Assembly: GCF_018139145.2 (NCBI RefSeq) | Contig: NC_059478.1 | Location: 8,122,001-8,186,000, forward strand | Direction of reading: 5' to 3' | DNA length: 64,000 nucleotides | Source: Gymnogyps californianus | Taxonomy: Eukaryota > Chordata > Aves > Accipitriformes > Cathartidae | Shown here: piece after piece, positions 25,501 through 39,132 of the stretch | Numbering within the stretch: the stretch's first letter is position 1 | Layout of the letters: the number at the start of each line of letters is the position of its first letter | Program-made: the position numbers and the translations under genes | Notes under the pieces: model-generated | Database searches by the model: none | The model's input: the letters and a program-made list of their open reading frames with translations, nothing else | Told to the model about the DNA's origin: nothing

Positions 25501-28500
25501 GACAGGGACAGGACAGCCAGCGGGTTTTTGCATGCTTCTGGCAGCAGTCTTGATCCACTGCTGCTCCAAAGAATTGTCACCATCTTAATCTTCTGATGGG
25601 GTCTCAGGAGCCTCAAAGGGCTTTGGTGAAGGGGAACAGGGATGTCAGGTCTGTAGCCTGAGAGGTAGTCTGCTTTGCTGTGCATCCTGCACCTCCCAGA
25701 CATGGCTGGATGAGCGCTCTCAGGTAATGCTCCGCAGGGAAGGAGCTGAAGTCAGGACAGCTTATGAACTGCTGTGATGAGATATATAGAGGCCTTGAAG
25801 ACTGGGGCAGGGAGGCTTAAAGAGCACAATTTAAATAGACACCCTGCTTTACACATGCAAATTTGCAGATTTGTTAATATGTGACTTCTGGATGCAGATA
25901 CCAAACGTGACTGTGTCAAAGTGGGTTTTGGCAAAACCATACCTGGATTGCTTTAAGAATGTTAAGTGGGAAGCTGAGTTCAGAGTAATCTTGAAAGTAA
26001 AATCCTCAGGAGACTCAAAAGTAGATTAAGATCCAAATAAGCATCTGACTGAGCCCAAAGAAGTTAGAGGTGGCTGTTGCCAGTATTGGATTATTGAGAC
26101 TATTCACCAGCTAGACACAATGATGTTACTTCCAGCTGTAGCCCTGCAGAGCTGTAGACAAACAAGGTAGTATTAAACTTCTTTGTGACTGGAGCTTTCC
26201 CAGTTCTTTTGAAGATTTGTCACATAGGTCTCTTGGGACCAGTGTGGGCTGATATATGAAGTATATCAAATTGAAAGTTTTAGGTTGGGTTATCAGCAAA
26301 AAGTGCTCTGTATTGATGTGAAAGCAAACGGCCTCAGTGCACAGAGGAGGCATCCTACAATACCTCTTCACTGGATATAGTTTGCAGCCTTCCATTGCTC
26401 TTCCTCTGCCATTGATAACCTGTTTAACTGAGATGTCCTTACCAAGAGGTGGGTCACTGCTGTCTTCATTGTGAAGCATATAAAAAAATGTCTTGAACAA
26501 AGTCAAGCATTTGTAACAAAACTGTCATAGGCTTGGAAAAAGCTATATTATTTGGGTAAGCAGGACTTGCTGTGAGAAGTGGAAAGAAGTGAGAGGAGAA
26601 ATCAACTCCCTCAGTAATAAGTTGTTCATTGATTTCTGACCTGGCCTAGGGACTCATGTCTAAGAGTCTGAATGAGTTGCATGGGAAAATGTGTGCTAAC
26701 TTTGAATCCTTGGAAGAGAGGGAAATGCTAGAGACTGGGAACATACCAGTGACATGTGACAGTAGGTGTAACAATGGCCAAAGAGCTAACATCACATCTG
26801 AGAGAATACTGGGAAACTTAGCAGGGTCCAATCCCAGCCCAGTCAATACAGAAGAACTGAAGCTGTCTCCATAGTTTGAATGGCTCACAGGTGTCATCTG
26901 GAACTGCTTTATTGTCTGCAGGCTTGACTTGCAGGTGCTTTTAATTTCAAGCTGGGTCTGCAGTCCTTAAGGGTTTTAGACTATTTCTAAAGGGACAGCA
27001 AAAAGATATCTAAAAGTAGTTTAAATTCCTTAGAGGGCCTCCAGATCATTGACGCGACTGATCAGATTGCCCCTGCAAAAATGTGGGAATGAGCAAGTAA
27101 CAGCAGAAGAGAGAATGGGGGGCCCTGGGAGGTGACCTACACCTGGGTGTGCAATTGCCACTGAATCGTTTGTCAGTGCAAACTCCAGCTCAAGGGTTGC
27201 AACCCTGTGGTACGATACAAAACCACTGTGTGGGATGGAGTGACCCTGGAGAGCCTCTAGGATTGTGCTGGGCAAGCAACTCCTTGTGGCTCACCTGTGG
27301 CAGGTAGCAGAAAAGTCTTTGAGCTGGAACAAACAGGCAGAGGAGCAGAGACCAAAGGCAGCGGTGGGTGACTTTGATCCTTCCTACCTCTTGGCCAACT
27401 TCTGCAGCATCTACCTTGTAGTGAGACTGCAACTTAAGCCATAGTGTTTAAGGAATTGCTGAGAAGAAACTCAATTCTGGCTCATAACTACCATTCTTGG
27501 GGAAAAATACAGAAAGCTTTTTTCCCTTACTGGAGAAAGGCCTGAGATCCACTGGTGAAAACCAGCCTAATCTGGGTGAAAAATAAAGCACCTGGTTTGC
27601 CCAGGGAGGGGTGATTAACCTGAGGAATTCTGAGTTGAGGCATCCTCACACCTGTGTGGAGAACAAGGTTCAGCCAAAGGTTAATTGCCCTAATTGGGCA
27701 AATTACTTCAAGCAGGGTAAAGGTGAGTGGGGGCCAGTTTACTTGTGCTGTGCTGGCTGGGAGGTAAGGCTGTGTGATTGTCTGTTACTGTCATGCTTTA
27801 AACTCTGCAGCTTAATGTTCCTGTCTAGGCTTAGGGTATCACCACTGTCTTGGGTTTTGCTGTGTGTGTTTGAAAGTGGCTTGGCTTTGTGCTAATTAAT
27901 CTCTGGTAGCTGAGAAAGTGCTTCAAAAGGAGGAGCTTGGTTTTTTAATAATCCACCAAATATCTGTTACTGGGTAGTGCTAGAGAGTGGACAGAGGCTG
28001 GGAGGCCTTTGGGCTGACCCAGGAGCTGGTGCAGTGCTGTGTGGTTATCGCATCCTTAGTGTAACTGCGCAGAACCACGTCTCTAGTGGTTCTTTGGGAC
28101 AGCTGGTGATACAGAGGCTGGACAAACTCTGAAGGCAGCAAAATTGTATTCAACAAGGATTGTTCTGGTTCCCTCCTATGTCACCGATACCTGGACTGCA
28201 GAGGGATTTGTGTACCTTGGCTCTTAAAATCTCAAGTGTTGTCTATGCTGTCTAGCTGCAAAAGTGGTGAAAGCTGTGCCTCTGTGACCTCGGCTAATGT
28301 GCAGCTCCATATCACCCTATTTGCAGGCCTCCTCCTGTTTTCCCTCAGGAGTGGGTGCCTCTGAAGCCTTTGGGACAGCAGTCATGAAAATACTCTTATG
28401 TGGTCATGAACCAAAACGTGAACCTTAAATCCTTCATGTGTTTTTCACATAGGAAAATGCAGTCAGAGGAGAGAGAGAGTGAGACTTGGCTAACCAACAA

Positions 28501-31268
28501 TCGCACAGGGATCAAAACGTGTTTACAAGAACGGAAACCACTTGTGAAATCAGTTTTGATGATTTTACCTGACGGGATCTGTGCTCCCTTCCTGCACTTC
28601 TGAGTACTGGCTATCCCTCGGGTTGCTGCCTGACACATAAGGGCTGAAGTGACTAAACAGGCGTGTGCAAGGCTGCCCCCCAACACAGGCACCTCAACTG
28701 GAGCGTTCCTAGCTCTCCTGCCATAAAACCACTGGTGCAGACTGGGATATGCTGGACTGGAGCAGAGCAACTGCAGGCACTGGATGGAACTGGCTGTGGA
28801 CGTTGCCGTGTGAGGTAAGGGGGGGAAGGGACTCTGCAGCCTTATGGCGTGAAGGGGTTCCTGCCCTAAGGCTGGGTTGGGTGCTCTGCCTGGTGTGGGT
28901 TTGAGTCTAGGAGCAGTGTTGGGGGGACATCTCTAGGCAGTTCATCTCAAACTCTCTCAGGAACTGTTTGATCAGAAGCAGCGTAGTACAAATGCTTCCC
29001 CTCTGAAAGCTGATCTGGTGAGATAAGGTACTATCAGTAGGTATTTCCATTAGACAAAAAAGAAAATAACCCCTTTTCCACCACCACCACACTGGTTCCA
29101 TGCCCTGGTGGAAGGAGAGCAGCTCTACCCACTCGGCCCTCCTGCCTCCTCTGAAGACCAGTGCTGACCCAGGGTCTAGCAGCAAAGGGGCCATTTGCTC
29201 TAACCCAGGACTTCTCTGTACTCTGGTACCCTGCACAGAAAATGGAGCAGCAGCAGCAGGCTTCAAAAGAAATGGGTGTATACTGGTGCTCCAGAGTTAG
29301 CTGGCAACAGCCTCTGTAGAAAGGGGTCTTTTAACTCACTCCATGCCTTGTCATCTTACCCTGTTGTGCCTCAGCTGAGTGTATTTTGAGCCTTCTCTCT
29401 CCAGCAGGGCTGGAAAATGGCAAAGAAACTCTGTGTGTGTGTTGATTAGCTGCATTAGGGGATTGAAATGCAAAACTGTCTCCATCGCTTACTTGCATTT
29501 TGTTTATAACTATCATGTACTCCCCCCTGGTTTCTTTGAATGTCTAAGGCTGAGCATCTTCCTGCCAGGGACCTCAAAGCTGTGCCTGGAGTGAGACCCT
29601 CCTGCTGTAGTGCCTATGTAAACTGCGCTTGTCCAGGGTTGTTGAGTGAGGCTGGAAGGTGTGGGGGAGTCCTTCCGTAAGTCCCTGGGAAGGCTTTTGA
29701 AAGGTTTTGAGTGAGGAAGGCTCATACCTTCTTCCTTGCAGTGCGCCCTCCATCCTGTAATGCCTCAAGTTCTCATCCACGCTGAAGTGATTTACGCTGC
29801 TTCTGAGATGTGGCAATCAGAGAGTTTTGTCTCGGAGTTTTTGTTTTTCATGTATGAAATGAGCTGCTTTTCAGTCAGTGGGAGAAATACCATCTCTGCT
29901 TTCAAAGCCATTTTGTCCTGCTCTAAACTCCCTGCTTTGCAACTGCCCAGGCTTGCTCATTTGGCCTTTTGCCAAGGGATGCATGTTTGTTACTAGGTTT
30001 GGGACAACATGATGTTTCCTATTTCCCAGCTATCAGAAGGCTGTTCATTTAAGTATTTGTTTGAAAACCATGTTGGTGGCTTACTTTCCTATGCTGGCTG
30101 GTAAAGGGAGTTGGTTTTTCAAATCCTTTGCAAAATCATCCCCAAAGATACAAGATCTTTGTGCTAGCTCGAACTCTGTTGTTAAGACAAGAATATTCCT
30201 GTAATGAATGCCTTTTTCTCCGAGGTTTTACACCATGTTTCTGATCTTGGTGTGTTTATTTGTAACATGGTAATTTTGTGAGCGTTGCTCCTGGTGAAAA
30301 TACTGCCGCTCAGCCTGGGTGTGTAGGCAATGGGTATGCAGAGGTGTGGTGAGGGTGGCCAATGCAATGGAGCATAGCCCTTGTTAGCTCTCGCGTACCT
30401 TGGGCTTTATTACCATGCATATAGTTTTGTTCCGGGTGAGGCGAGAGGTGCATTGATACCTTGCGTAGCGTAGAGGTTCGTGCTTACCAATCGCAGCTAC
30501 TGGGCTGTTTTGGGAAGGGTGTTTTGCTCTTCCCAAATGGTTAGTTTCCAGCAGCAACAGAGTGAGGAGGGGCTGATGAGGAGGCCCTTGTCTGTCGGTG
30601 TGTGGAAGAGCACGTGGGAGAGCTGTGACTGAAAGGAGATATGGCCCTTTTCTCTCCCCATGTAGGAACTGTATCTTAGGCCTGGGTGCAGCCCAGCAGT
30701 GAGCAAAGCTGTGCCCTGGGAGGGCAAGGGTGCAGAGAAGGGCTGTACCAGCAAGGCATGAGTCAGTTCCTGTGGCTGTCTCTCACCCTGCCTTCCGAAG
30801 GGACATGTACCAGGTGGGGCTGGTCCCTCTGCTCTGGGTCCTGCTGGCTGAGTGAGGGTTGGCATCAAGAGTGCGAGGGAATTAATGTTGCCCTCCCAGC
30901 AAGCAGGCAGCTCATGTGGATGACATTGCCTGCCTGCCCAGAGCTTGCCATGCCTTCGCTGCCCAAAGCAGTACCTGGTGTAAGAAACTTCCCTAATTCA
31001 TCCTGCCCTGGGCTGAAGGCTGCAAAGAGGGAAAGTCTGGTATAAGGTGAAGTCCCTAGAGGAATGTATGAAGGGGGCTGCTGGGTGGTAGGTGGAGAGA
31101 AAGGGCGATAAGTATGTGTGGAGGCAGAGCAGAAACACTGATGGCAAGGCAGCATGGCATGGAGCAGACCAAAGGGCCCCAAACTCTGGGACATAGGCAC
31201 TGTGTTTATCAGCCCTGGCACAGGGGAGAGGAGAGGTGCAAGCGGCTCTGCACGCTGATGTGATGAAT
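22515..31268. other. Intergenic DNA
   Basis: No gene, RNA or recognisable transposon. The longest open frames (about 145 codons, near 24707-25569 on the minus strand) overlap each other on both strands and resemble no family. Confidence 0.55.
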
Positions 31269-31273
31269 GTTAT

Positions 31274-31848
31274 TGTCGTGGTTTAACCCCAGCCAGGAAC
31301 CAAGCACCATGCAGCTGCTCACCCCTTCCCCCCCTCCCTGTGGGATGGGGAGGAGGATTGGGGGGAAAAAAAAGTAAAACTCATGAGTTGAGATAAGAGC
31401 AGTTTAATAACTACAGTAAAATAAAATATAATACTAACTAAGAATAATAAAAATATTATAATTGTAATGAAAAGGAATATAACAGAAAAAAAAAAACAAA
31501 CCCCAGTGACGCACAATGCAATTGCTCACCACCGACTGACCGATGCCCCAGCAGCGATCCGCTCCTCCCGGCCAACTCCCCCCGGGCATGATGTTCCATG
31601 GTATGGAATATCCCTTTAGCTAGTTTGGGTCAGCTGCCCCGGCTATGCTCCCTCCCAGCTTCTTGCACACCTGCTTGCTGGCAGAGCATGGGAAACTGAA
31701 AAATCCTGAATTTAGGATAAGCACTACTTAGCAACAACTAAAACCTTCAGTGTGTGTTATCAACATCATTCTCACACTAAATCCAAAACACAGCACTGTA
31801 CTAGCTACTAAGAAGAAAATTAACTCTGTCCCAGCTGAAACCAGGACA
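31274..31848 (-). mobile_element. Solo LTR B (ERVL-like), with 5-bp target-site duplication
   Basis: A 575-bp element of the same family as LTR A, starting TGTCGTGGTTTAACCCCAGC and ending AACCAGGACA, flanked by GTTAT at 31269-31273 and 31849-31853. It aligns with LTR A along its length. It lacks about 12 bp that include the TATA motif (junction near 31574-31590). Confidence 0.93.
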
Positions 31849-33129
31849 GTTATGCATACCTAAATAAGTAGGAAAAATACTATTCTCCTGGTGATTCTGC
31901 CTGCCCCTGTAATCACTTGCATCTGCATTGTTTTTTACCCTGCCCACGCATTGTGGCTGCTCCAATAGGCACATGAAGAAACCACCCTCCCACTGCTGAG
32001 TGACTCAGACTGTCACCCCTCCAGGAAATCAAGAGATAATCTTGCTATGGTTGATAACAGCAGCTCCTCTTTAGCTTCACAGGTGGTAGCACACCTCTCA
32101 AATGCTGCTTTGCAGCAGCTCCAGGGGCATCCCCACCTCCTCAAATTCAAATGTGCTCTGGAGATCAAAGAGCTGAGCTCTTCAGCTGCAGCCTGGGACT
32201 AGGTCACCTTTGCACGGAGCAGGCGGGGATTCCTCCCGGGGGTGGCTTTTCTCTATCCTGCTTTGCGCTAGGCTGCCCTTTGAGGCTGCCTTTCTGCCCT
32301 GCTCTGTCCTGTACTCCAACTCTTTCCTCTGCGGCAGCTGTGTGTAGCACGCTGTCACACGTGGGATGGAGTCACGGTGTTTCTGTGCAGAACAAGGCAA
32401 GCATGCCCTAGGGGAGAGCCTGATGGGGGAAGTCCAGACCAGGGTGGGAGGAGCAGGGCCTGCAGGAGCAATGGAAAGGCTGTCTCTCTCCATTTTGGGA
32501 TTATGTTTGCTTTAAATCAGAACTTCAGAAAACCAAGACAGTTTGCGGGTGCAGTCTAGCATACACACTGCTGCCAAGGCAGTCCTGTTACCTTGTGACT
32601 GTTTCTTGCTTTTTCCCCGTGAGATTTCTGCTTTGTTTGGCAAAACAGTAGGTGATCAGGATTTCTCTTGTCCCTTTTGGGTACATAGATGGTGACCCAT
32701 GGCACTCTGATTGTAAGCTGTCTGAACCCTTACTGGTGTGAACCTTCAGTCACGCCCTTCTGCTCCCCCTACCATCCTGTGTAAGTGACTCTGAAATAAG
32801 ACTGAATTTACTATCTTCAGGGTATGCTGGGCGTGGAGACAGGGTATCCTCGTCTCACAGTGGAGGGGTAGAAACACAAATAAATTAAGGCTGAAACTGC
32901 CTGTTTTGGGTACTTCGAAGTATCTGACAGGGTGATGTGTATATTACTCTTAAGCAAGATCTGTCAATATTCAGCATTCAGTCTGTTCAAGGATGGCCTA
33001 AGCTCCATGGAAATTCAGCACTGCCTCTTCATCCTACCAGGGGATGACTGCCAAAACTCACGGTGGGGGGGATGGGACGGGACACAAGGTTGAGCATGTT
33101 GCTGCCTGGGGCATGACCTGCAGGACACA

Positions 33130-33233
33130 GCTTTCTCAGCTAGCAGTTTCCCTATGAGATGATTATTAAGCTGTGTATTGGGGACCTTTCAAGTATACTG
33201 GGCCACAGAGGGAAATACAAACTCTTTAAAGCT
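33130..33233 (+). repeat. Local repeat copy 1 (104 bp)
   Basis: Begins GCTTTCTCAGCTAGCAGTTT and ends TTTAAAGCT. It aligns without gaps to 34291-34394, with ten substitutions by hand count. It resembles no transposon family I know. Confidence 0.85.
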
Positions 33234-34290
33234 GTCAGGCTCCAGGCCCGTGCTCTAGTCCTCTGAGAAAGTCCCCACAGGACACGGCTGCCCATGGGAG
33301 AGCAGAAGGGAGAGCCCTGCACTGGATTGGTAAGCCATGCCTTTGGTCATGCCACACTGGGGGGCTGTGCTTGCTGAAATCTCCCTTTATAGGTGCAACA
33401 CCAGGTTTCCTGTCACCCCTCAGTGCTTTTTATTTTGGATTTGGGAACGCTTGTGTTGGCAAGACACTGTTTTGTGACATCTGCCTCTGTTGTCTTTTCT
33501 GGTGTGGAGAGATGCACAGACGTTTTACCAGACTTGCATCATACAGATTGTGTGCTCTCTTCTCTTACTGTAAGGCCTCACCTCTCAAAAACAGCCAGAG
33601 CACTGGATTGATCTGGAAGTATTTGGTTTGTGGCATAGGCTCCCTAAATGACCTTATTTAATTGGCAGCTCTTTGGGGCATGCTGATTCGTTACGTGTGC
33701 GCACAGTGTTCGACACAGGGACGCCTTGGTTTTACTTTGACGAAGCAAACAAGTGATGGCGCTGGCGTTGCTGCGTGGTGGCACTGGTGGAGTTTGAGCA
33801 CAGACCGCTAGATGTCTGTATAAACCAGGGTTTGACAAGCAGTGGTCCCAGCTGTGGGTTATGAGTTTATTGGCTTATAAACAGCAGAGATAGAGCACAG
33901 ATTCATAAATTGCAGTCTCATGCAGAGAGCACAAAAGGGTGGCAGCAAAGGAGGGGGTCAGAGGCGGATCCTGCAGCACAGAGTGGGATGCTGCATGACC
34001 AGGAGGTGCCTTGCAGGAGCCTGAGACCAGGTTAATGCTACCAACTTGCAGCACTCTGGTGCGACATGCTCTGCCATTGTGGTCAGAGCTCCCAGCAAGG
34101 AGCCCCCGCAACCCCAGTGAAATCTGTCCCTTGCTAACAAAGCTTATTTTGTGTAATGGCAAAAGAGAGGCTTTTGCTCTTTGCCTGCAGTGAATCCTTC
34201 CAGTTGCGGGCTTGATGCCACCTCTGTGGCGTGGTTCAGTCTCTGCTGTGTGAGAGGTTGGTACAATTGCGCTTCCACTGGGAAGAAGGT

Positions 34291-34394
34291 GCTTTCTCAG
34301 CTTGCAGTTTCTCTATGAGATGGTCATTAAGCTGTGTATCAAGGACCTTTCAAGTATGCTGGACCACAGAGGGAAATACAAACTCCTTAAAGCT
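34291..34394 (+). repeat. Local repeat copy 2 (104 bp)
   Basis: Direct-orientation partner of 33130-33233, about 1.16 kb downstream. It shares CTATGAGATG, TTAAGCTGTGTAT, GACCTTTCAAGTAT and CCACAGAGGGAAATACAAAC. Confidence 0.85.
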
Positions 34395-37300
34395 CCAGGT
34401 TCAGGTGGCTCTCTCCACACCATCCTGGCAGCCATGTGTCTCTGAGCACAGTGACTGCTTCGACCAAGGGCTCACAGGTCTCTTTGGAAAGAGAGGTCAA
34501 GTGGTGAGAAGGAGCCCTACTCCCTCTTCTGTCACCGCTGGCAGAGCAATGTGTGTCTCTGCTCCCCAAATCCTCAGGTGTTGGTTGAACCTGTGTCCCA
34601 CCCTAGAGAGCTGCATTCCCCTGCCAAAGCAGCATGCTTTGCTTTACCTCCTGTGAGGTAGGGTGCTGCCAGTACCAGAGAGGACCTGCCCACCTGCCTG
34701 CTGGGGAGGTAGAGGAGGAGGAAGAGGCTCTCCCAGAGCTTGCCCTCTTGCACAATTCCCCTAAAGGCACTAGACGGCAGGGAAGGTCTGTGACAGAGCA
34801 GGGGTGGCCCCAAAGCCTGCTGGAAAGAGCTCAGCTGTCTGTGGGGTGAAATCCTGCACCTGAGGAAGGATCCTGCTCTCTGCTTCCTGAAAGGGTCCTG
34901 GGGCAGGCTGGGCTCACTGCAGCCTGGCCTGGTGCAGGAGCAGTCCCTCGTTCCCCAAATCCCCTTCTCTCCTGCTCTGTTCCCATGCCACCTCCCTGCC
35001 TGCATCTACATAGACCTTTCCTACTCTGCTCTGCCCTGCTTCATTCCTTGTTCCAGCTCCACCAGCCCAGGCTGGAGCACCACCTTAGCCTGCCCAGGAT
35101 GCTCAGCCCTGCCCTGGAGATTCGGGAGACTGTTCCAAGGGACAAGCAGTCTCCCTCCATGGCACATCTGGCATTTGATGTCTCTGACACGTGGGGAATC
35201 AGGGGGCTCAGTGGCTGAGCTTGAGTGCAAGCCCCTGAACAGCAAAATGTGCAAGGATTGTGCAAGGCAGAAATTACTTTAGTGTGGTAATGGAGGAGTA
35301 GCACATCCCCCTCGTGCTGGCCGTGCCCAGAACTGATAGGAAGTGGCAACGTGCAAAGGGACTGCGTCCTCTTACAGCGGATCATGCTAGCCCATTGCAA
35401 GGGGCACCTGTGGGCGGGGAGGAACTGGCCTGTGACCCACCCCCAGCTGTGGCTGAGCCTGCCCGTGTGACATCAGAGCTCTGGGAGCACAACAGGGCTA
35501 AGGGGAAGGTGTAGCCATGGGAAAACAGTTACTGCATGTTGTGCTCCTCGTACTGCTTCACACCAGACATGTGCATGAAGTCCATGAGTCGAGGGACTTC
35601 ATCAGGATGTGGTTGGAGACACTCTCTGGCTGGGAGTGTGACCTGGTCAGAGCTGTGGGTGTTTCCGCAATTCCCAGGAATGCGCATGTGCTCTCTGAAG
35701 ATGCATATCAGACCCACGCTCTGCTTCTTGCTGCACCAGCTAGCAGAGCCCAGGATAAAGCAGCCAGAAGCAGAGTGGGCTGCAGCTGGAAGATGAGCCA
35801 GAGGAAGCTGGGGTACTGCATGGGGGCATCAGAGCCATAGCACAGGGTATAAATGAGGAAAGGGGGTAATGGGGCGAAGCTGTCCCTGTCTCCTGCCCTT
35901 ACCTTTAAAAGAACATTTGTCTCTGGCTTTTCTTGAAGGAAGCTTGGGCTTTCAGGAAGATCCTGCCTACAGATGTCTGTGCCCAATTAGGGTATTGCTC
36001 AATGGTGTTCATTCCAGGGCCAGCACTTGTATGGAGCAGACCATGTGTCTCTTGGGGATCCTCTTTCTTTTTTTTTTCTTTAATTCCAGTTAGCAAGGCA
36101 ATCTATTGAAATTAGCTTGGACAGTCTCCAAATTGATTGTTTAAATAATAGTATTGGACAAGCTCTGATGTGCCCTTTGAGGAAACCGAAGAATCCACGC
36201 TTCGGGGAAGACACCACTGCTTGCTCTTGCGTGCTCTTCCCTGTTTCACCTATTTTTGAATCCAGCAGACACACTCGCCAGCTTGTGGGGGGAATGGGAA
36301 GGGGACTGTATTTCTTTCCTAGGAAAGAAAATATGAACACTTGCATTTCTGACACAGCTGTGAACAGAGCATGGAACCCTGTGAAGGCAGGGCTAAGGCT
36401 CAGCTGGTTACCTTGCAGCTGGGCTGTGTCAAACCAGGAGTTTGCATGCTGTGACAACACTGTGGATACATGTACCCTCTGGCAGCCTGGTCACATAAAG
36501 TTTTGGGTTTTTTTAAGTTTACTTCAAAGCTCTATGGATTGATGTATTCCGGGCAGAGTAGTAGTCAGTCAGGCTTTTAAATCTCTAAACCCTGGATTTA
36601 TTCCCAAGCCAAACAGATGTACTGTTAACACTGTTTGAGCTGTCTGGAAGTACAAGACCACCTTCTGTATCCAAAACTAAGAGCAAGAAAAATGGTGCCT
36701 TCTGCTACAGCCTCCTAACTGGCTAGAGGCAGGAACAGGTTGCAGCTGGGTGCAGAGTAAGTATGTGAGCAGGAGATGGGAGAAGTTGCCTCTCGGAGGA
36801 GTGGAAGCCTCCAAGCCAGTGCTTATGCAGCCTTTGGAAAGGCATGAACTGAGGCTCGCTCAGCTCTGAATCTCTGTGCAGGACACTGCTGGCAGAATAT
36901 CACAAAAGCACTGAGAGTCTGCAATACAGCTGCATTCTCTGGGAGCTGCCAGGCTGAGGCCTCCTCAGAGCAGCAGAGATAGAAAACTGCTTCAGTTTTG
37001 TAGATGCTCTGGGACAGGATGCCCTCTTCCACCACTGAAATTGGTGGGTGCCCCAGTAGGCTATGTGATGGGCAGGCTGGGAATTTTTTCTTGCTGAGCG
37101 GAACTGTGACATAATGCCAGAGAAGTTTGGAAGCATCTGACCCTTTTGCCCAGTGCCCCCTCTTTTTTCAGATTTGTATCTGTCCTTCCTTTTGAGCTTT
37201 CTTCTTTGTAGAAACATCTGTGTCCAGAACAACATAAGCCTCTGTTTTGTTCCCCATGACTCAGCTGGATGCACTTCCAGCTTGTGAAGGAGACAAAGCC

Positions 37301-39046
37301 AGTAGGAGAAGACAGAACATGGAGAGGAAATAGGGGCAGCTAAGAGCATAGCAAAGAGCCAAGGAGGGGGAAGTAAGTATGCAGTGCCCTGCCAGAGATG
37401 TATTTTCTCATTCCCAACTGAGGAGATTTTTTTCCTAACTACTGAATGAGCAAGCTGGTGCCATGGTAATCAGGGACACATTTGACAGCAATGGTGTTTG
37501 TGGTTGCAATCATTGATTGGTGTTTGCAGTTACTGCTCCCAGCTGTGCGTTCTGCTCAGTTTCTGATTCGTGACTGATTTCCTCCTGTCTTTGGATTGGG
37601 GGTCCCATCTCAACACACACCCTATTTTGTGGCATTTGTTCTAATCTTTCAGCTGCTGCCTCTGTAGCAGAGCGCTGTGCAGAGCGCAGCCTCTAGCCTG
37701 TTTCTCCCCAACAAGCAAATTCTTGGCAGCATGCGTGTCGCAGCCAGGTGGGACTTGTTCCTATGGCCTGGCCTCATCACTGCCACAGTGACATCTTGTT
37801 GGAGATGTTGGGAGAGGACTCGAGGAGATCACCCAGGCTCACAATGACTTGCTGTAAGCCCAGTCTTGTTCTGCCATATGAAAGTGAGGTGACCTCCATG
37901 TGGAGAAGGTGATGACAAGGGAAAATACTTCTTGGAGGGTTAAGGTGAGATCAAGAGCCTGGAGATGGGAGAATTTGCAACCACCAGCTGACCTTGTGAG
38001 GCCTTCCCAACAATGTTAACAGAAGTTGTATGAATAGCCCTTAAGCTTGGGGTAACACCCAGCCCTGACAAGGCTTGTTTCATACCACTGTGAAATTATG
38101 GGGTTGGCACTAGCCATGGGTGTGAAAACCTTAACAATACTAGTAAGATGAGTGAAAACCTCCCACACCCAGTGTCCTGCACTGAGTGGCTCTGACATTT
38201 CTGAAACATGATGCTGAGCAAGTCTGGATGTGCTCCTATCTGAAGGCAGCTGTTTGACTGACAGCTTTCTATTGACAAGCTTGGAAACTTACTCTTCATC
38301 CCAGAAAAGTCCTGCTCTAAGGGAGAAACAGCTGAAATTCCCTGTGAGACAAACATTGTGGCCATTTCTTTGCCAGTCTGATGGACAGTTCTTTCAGTGC
38401 CTAAAAATGCTTTGATTCCTTTGATTGCAGGATTCCTCTGAGCATCCTTTTTTCAAGCAAGCTCAGAGCTGTCACTTCTCCCACCATATGAGCTGGCTGA
38501 CTGGCTCTGATGTGGTTTGTGGTTACATGTAACATTGCTCATGTGGCCCTCCTGTGCTTTTGATTTTCTGAATCACCAGTGAGTGCACTTTCACAAGCAA
38601 GTGTGAGCCTTGCTCAGAAGATGTGTGTAAATACCATGGAGAGGCACTGAGAGGGTCAGCTTCTTCCAACCTGACCTGCAGGGCCCTGTGCCTACTGGAG
38701 GTGTGGGTGTGCAGTCTCCAGGTGCTGCTGCAGCAGGCACTGTGGAGCCCAGTACTACTATGCAGCCCCAGGAGACACCCCACCAGGTACAGTCCTTGCA
38801 CTGAGCTGCTGTGGACTCCAGCTACCTACCAGTATGGGATGAAGTTCCCCAGGGTTAGGTGGTATCCGCTGGGTAGTGAGAAGTTACAGGCGGCTCCAGT
38901 CTCATTCCTCACTTGCCAAATTATGACCTCTTCATTGACAATTTGATGCAATGCTTGAATCTTGAAAGTTTCAGAGTCCTGATGTTGACCTGCCACAGTG
39001 TGGGGGCTCTACTGGTGCCCATTCTGTGTGTCTTAAGCAAATAAAA

Positions 39047-39132
39047 GGCAGACACTGGAGTCCCAAGCGGCCAGACCAGCCATGACGTGTCGATCGTGTC
39101 TGGTTTGGCCGCTTGGGACTCCAGTGTCTGCC
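39047..39132 (+). repeat. Near-perfect 86-bp hairpin (candidate hairpin RNA or foldback element)
   Basis: Left arm 39047-39085, loop 39086-39093, right arm 39094-39132. Of 39 stem positions, 36 are Watson-Crick, two are G.U wobbles in + strand RNA (39074/39105 and 39083/39096) and one is a C/U mismatch (39080/39099). The outer 27 bp are perfect. No matching direct repeats flank the arms, which argues mildly against a typical transposon insertion. I do not recognise it as a named microRNA. Confidence 0.9.

Noticed and set aside
30160..30180. TCGAACTC-like word as a tRNA T-arm
   Set aside because: No cloverleaf, A box or acceptor stem could be built around it.
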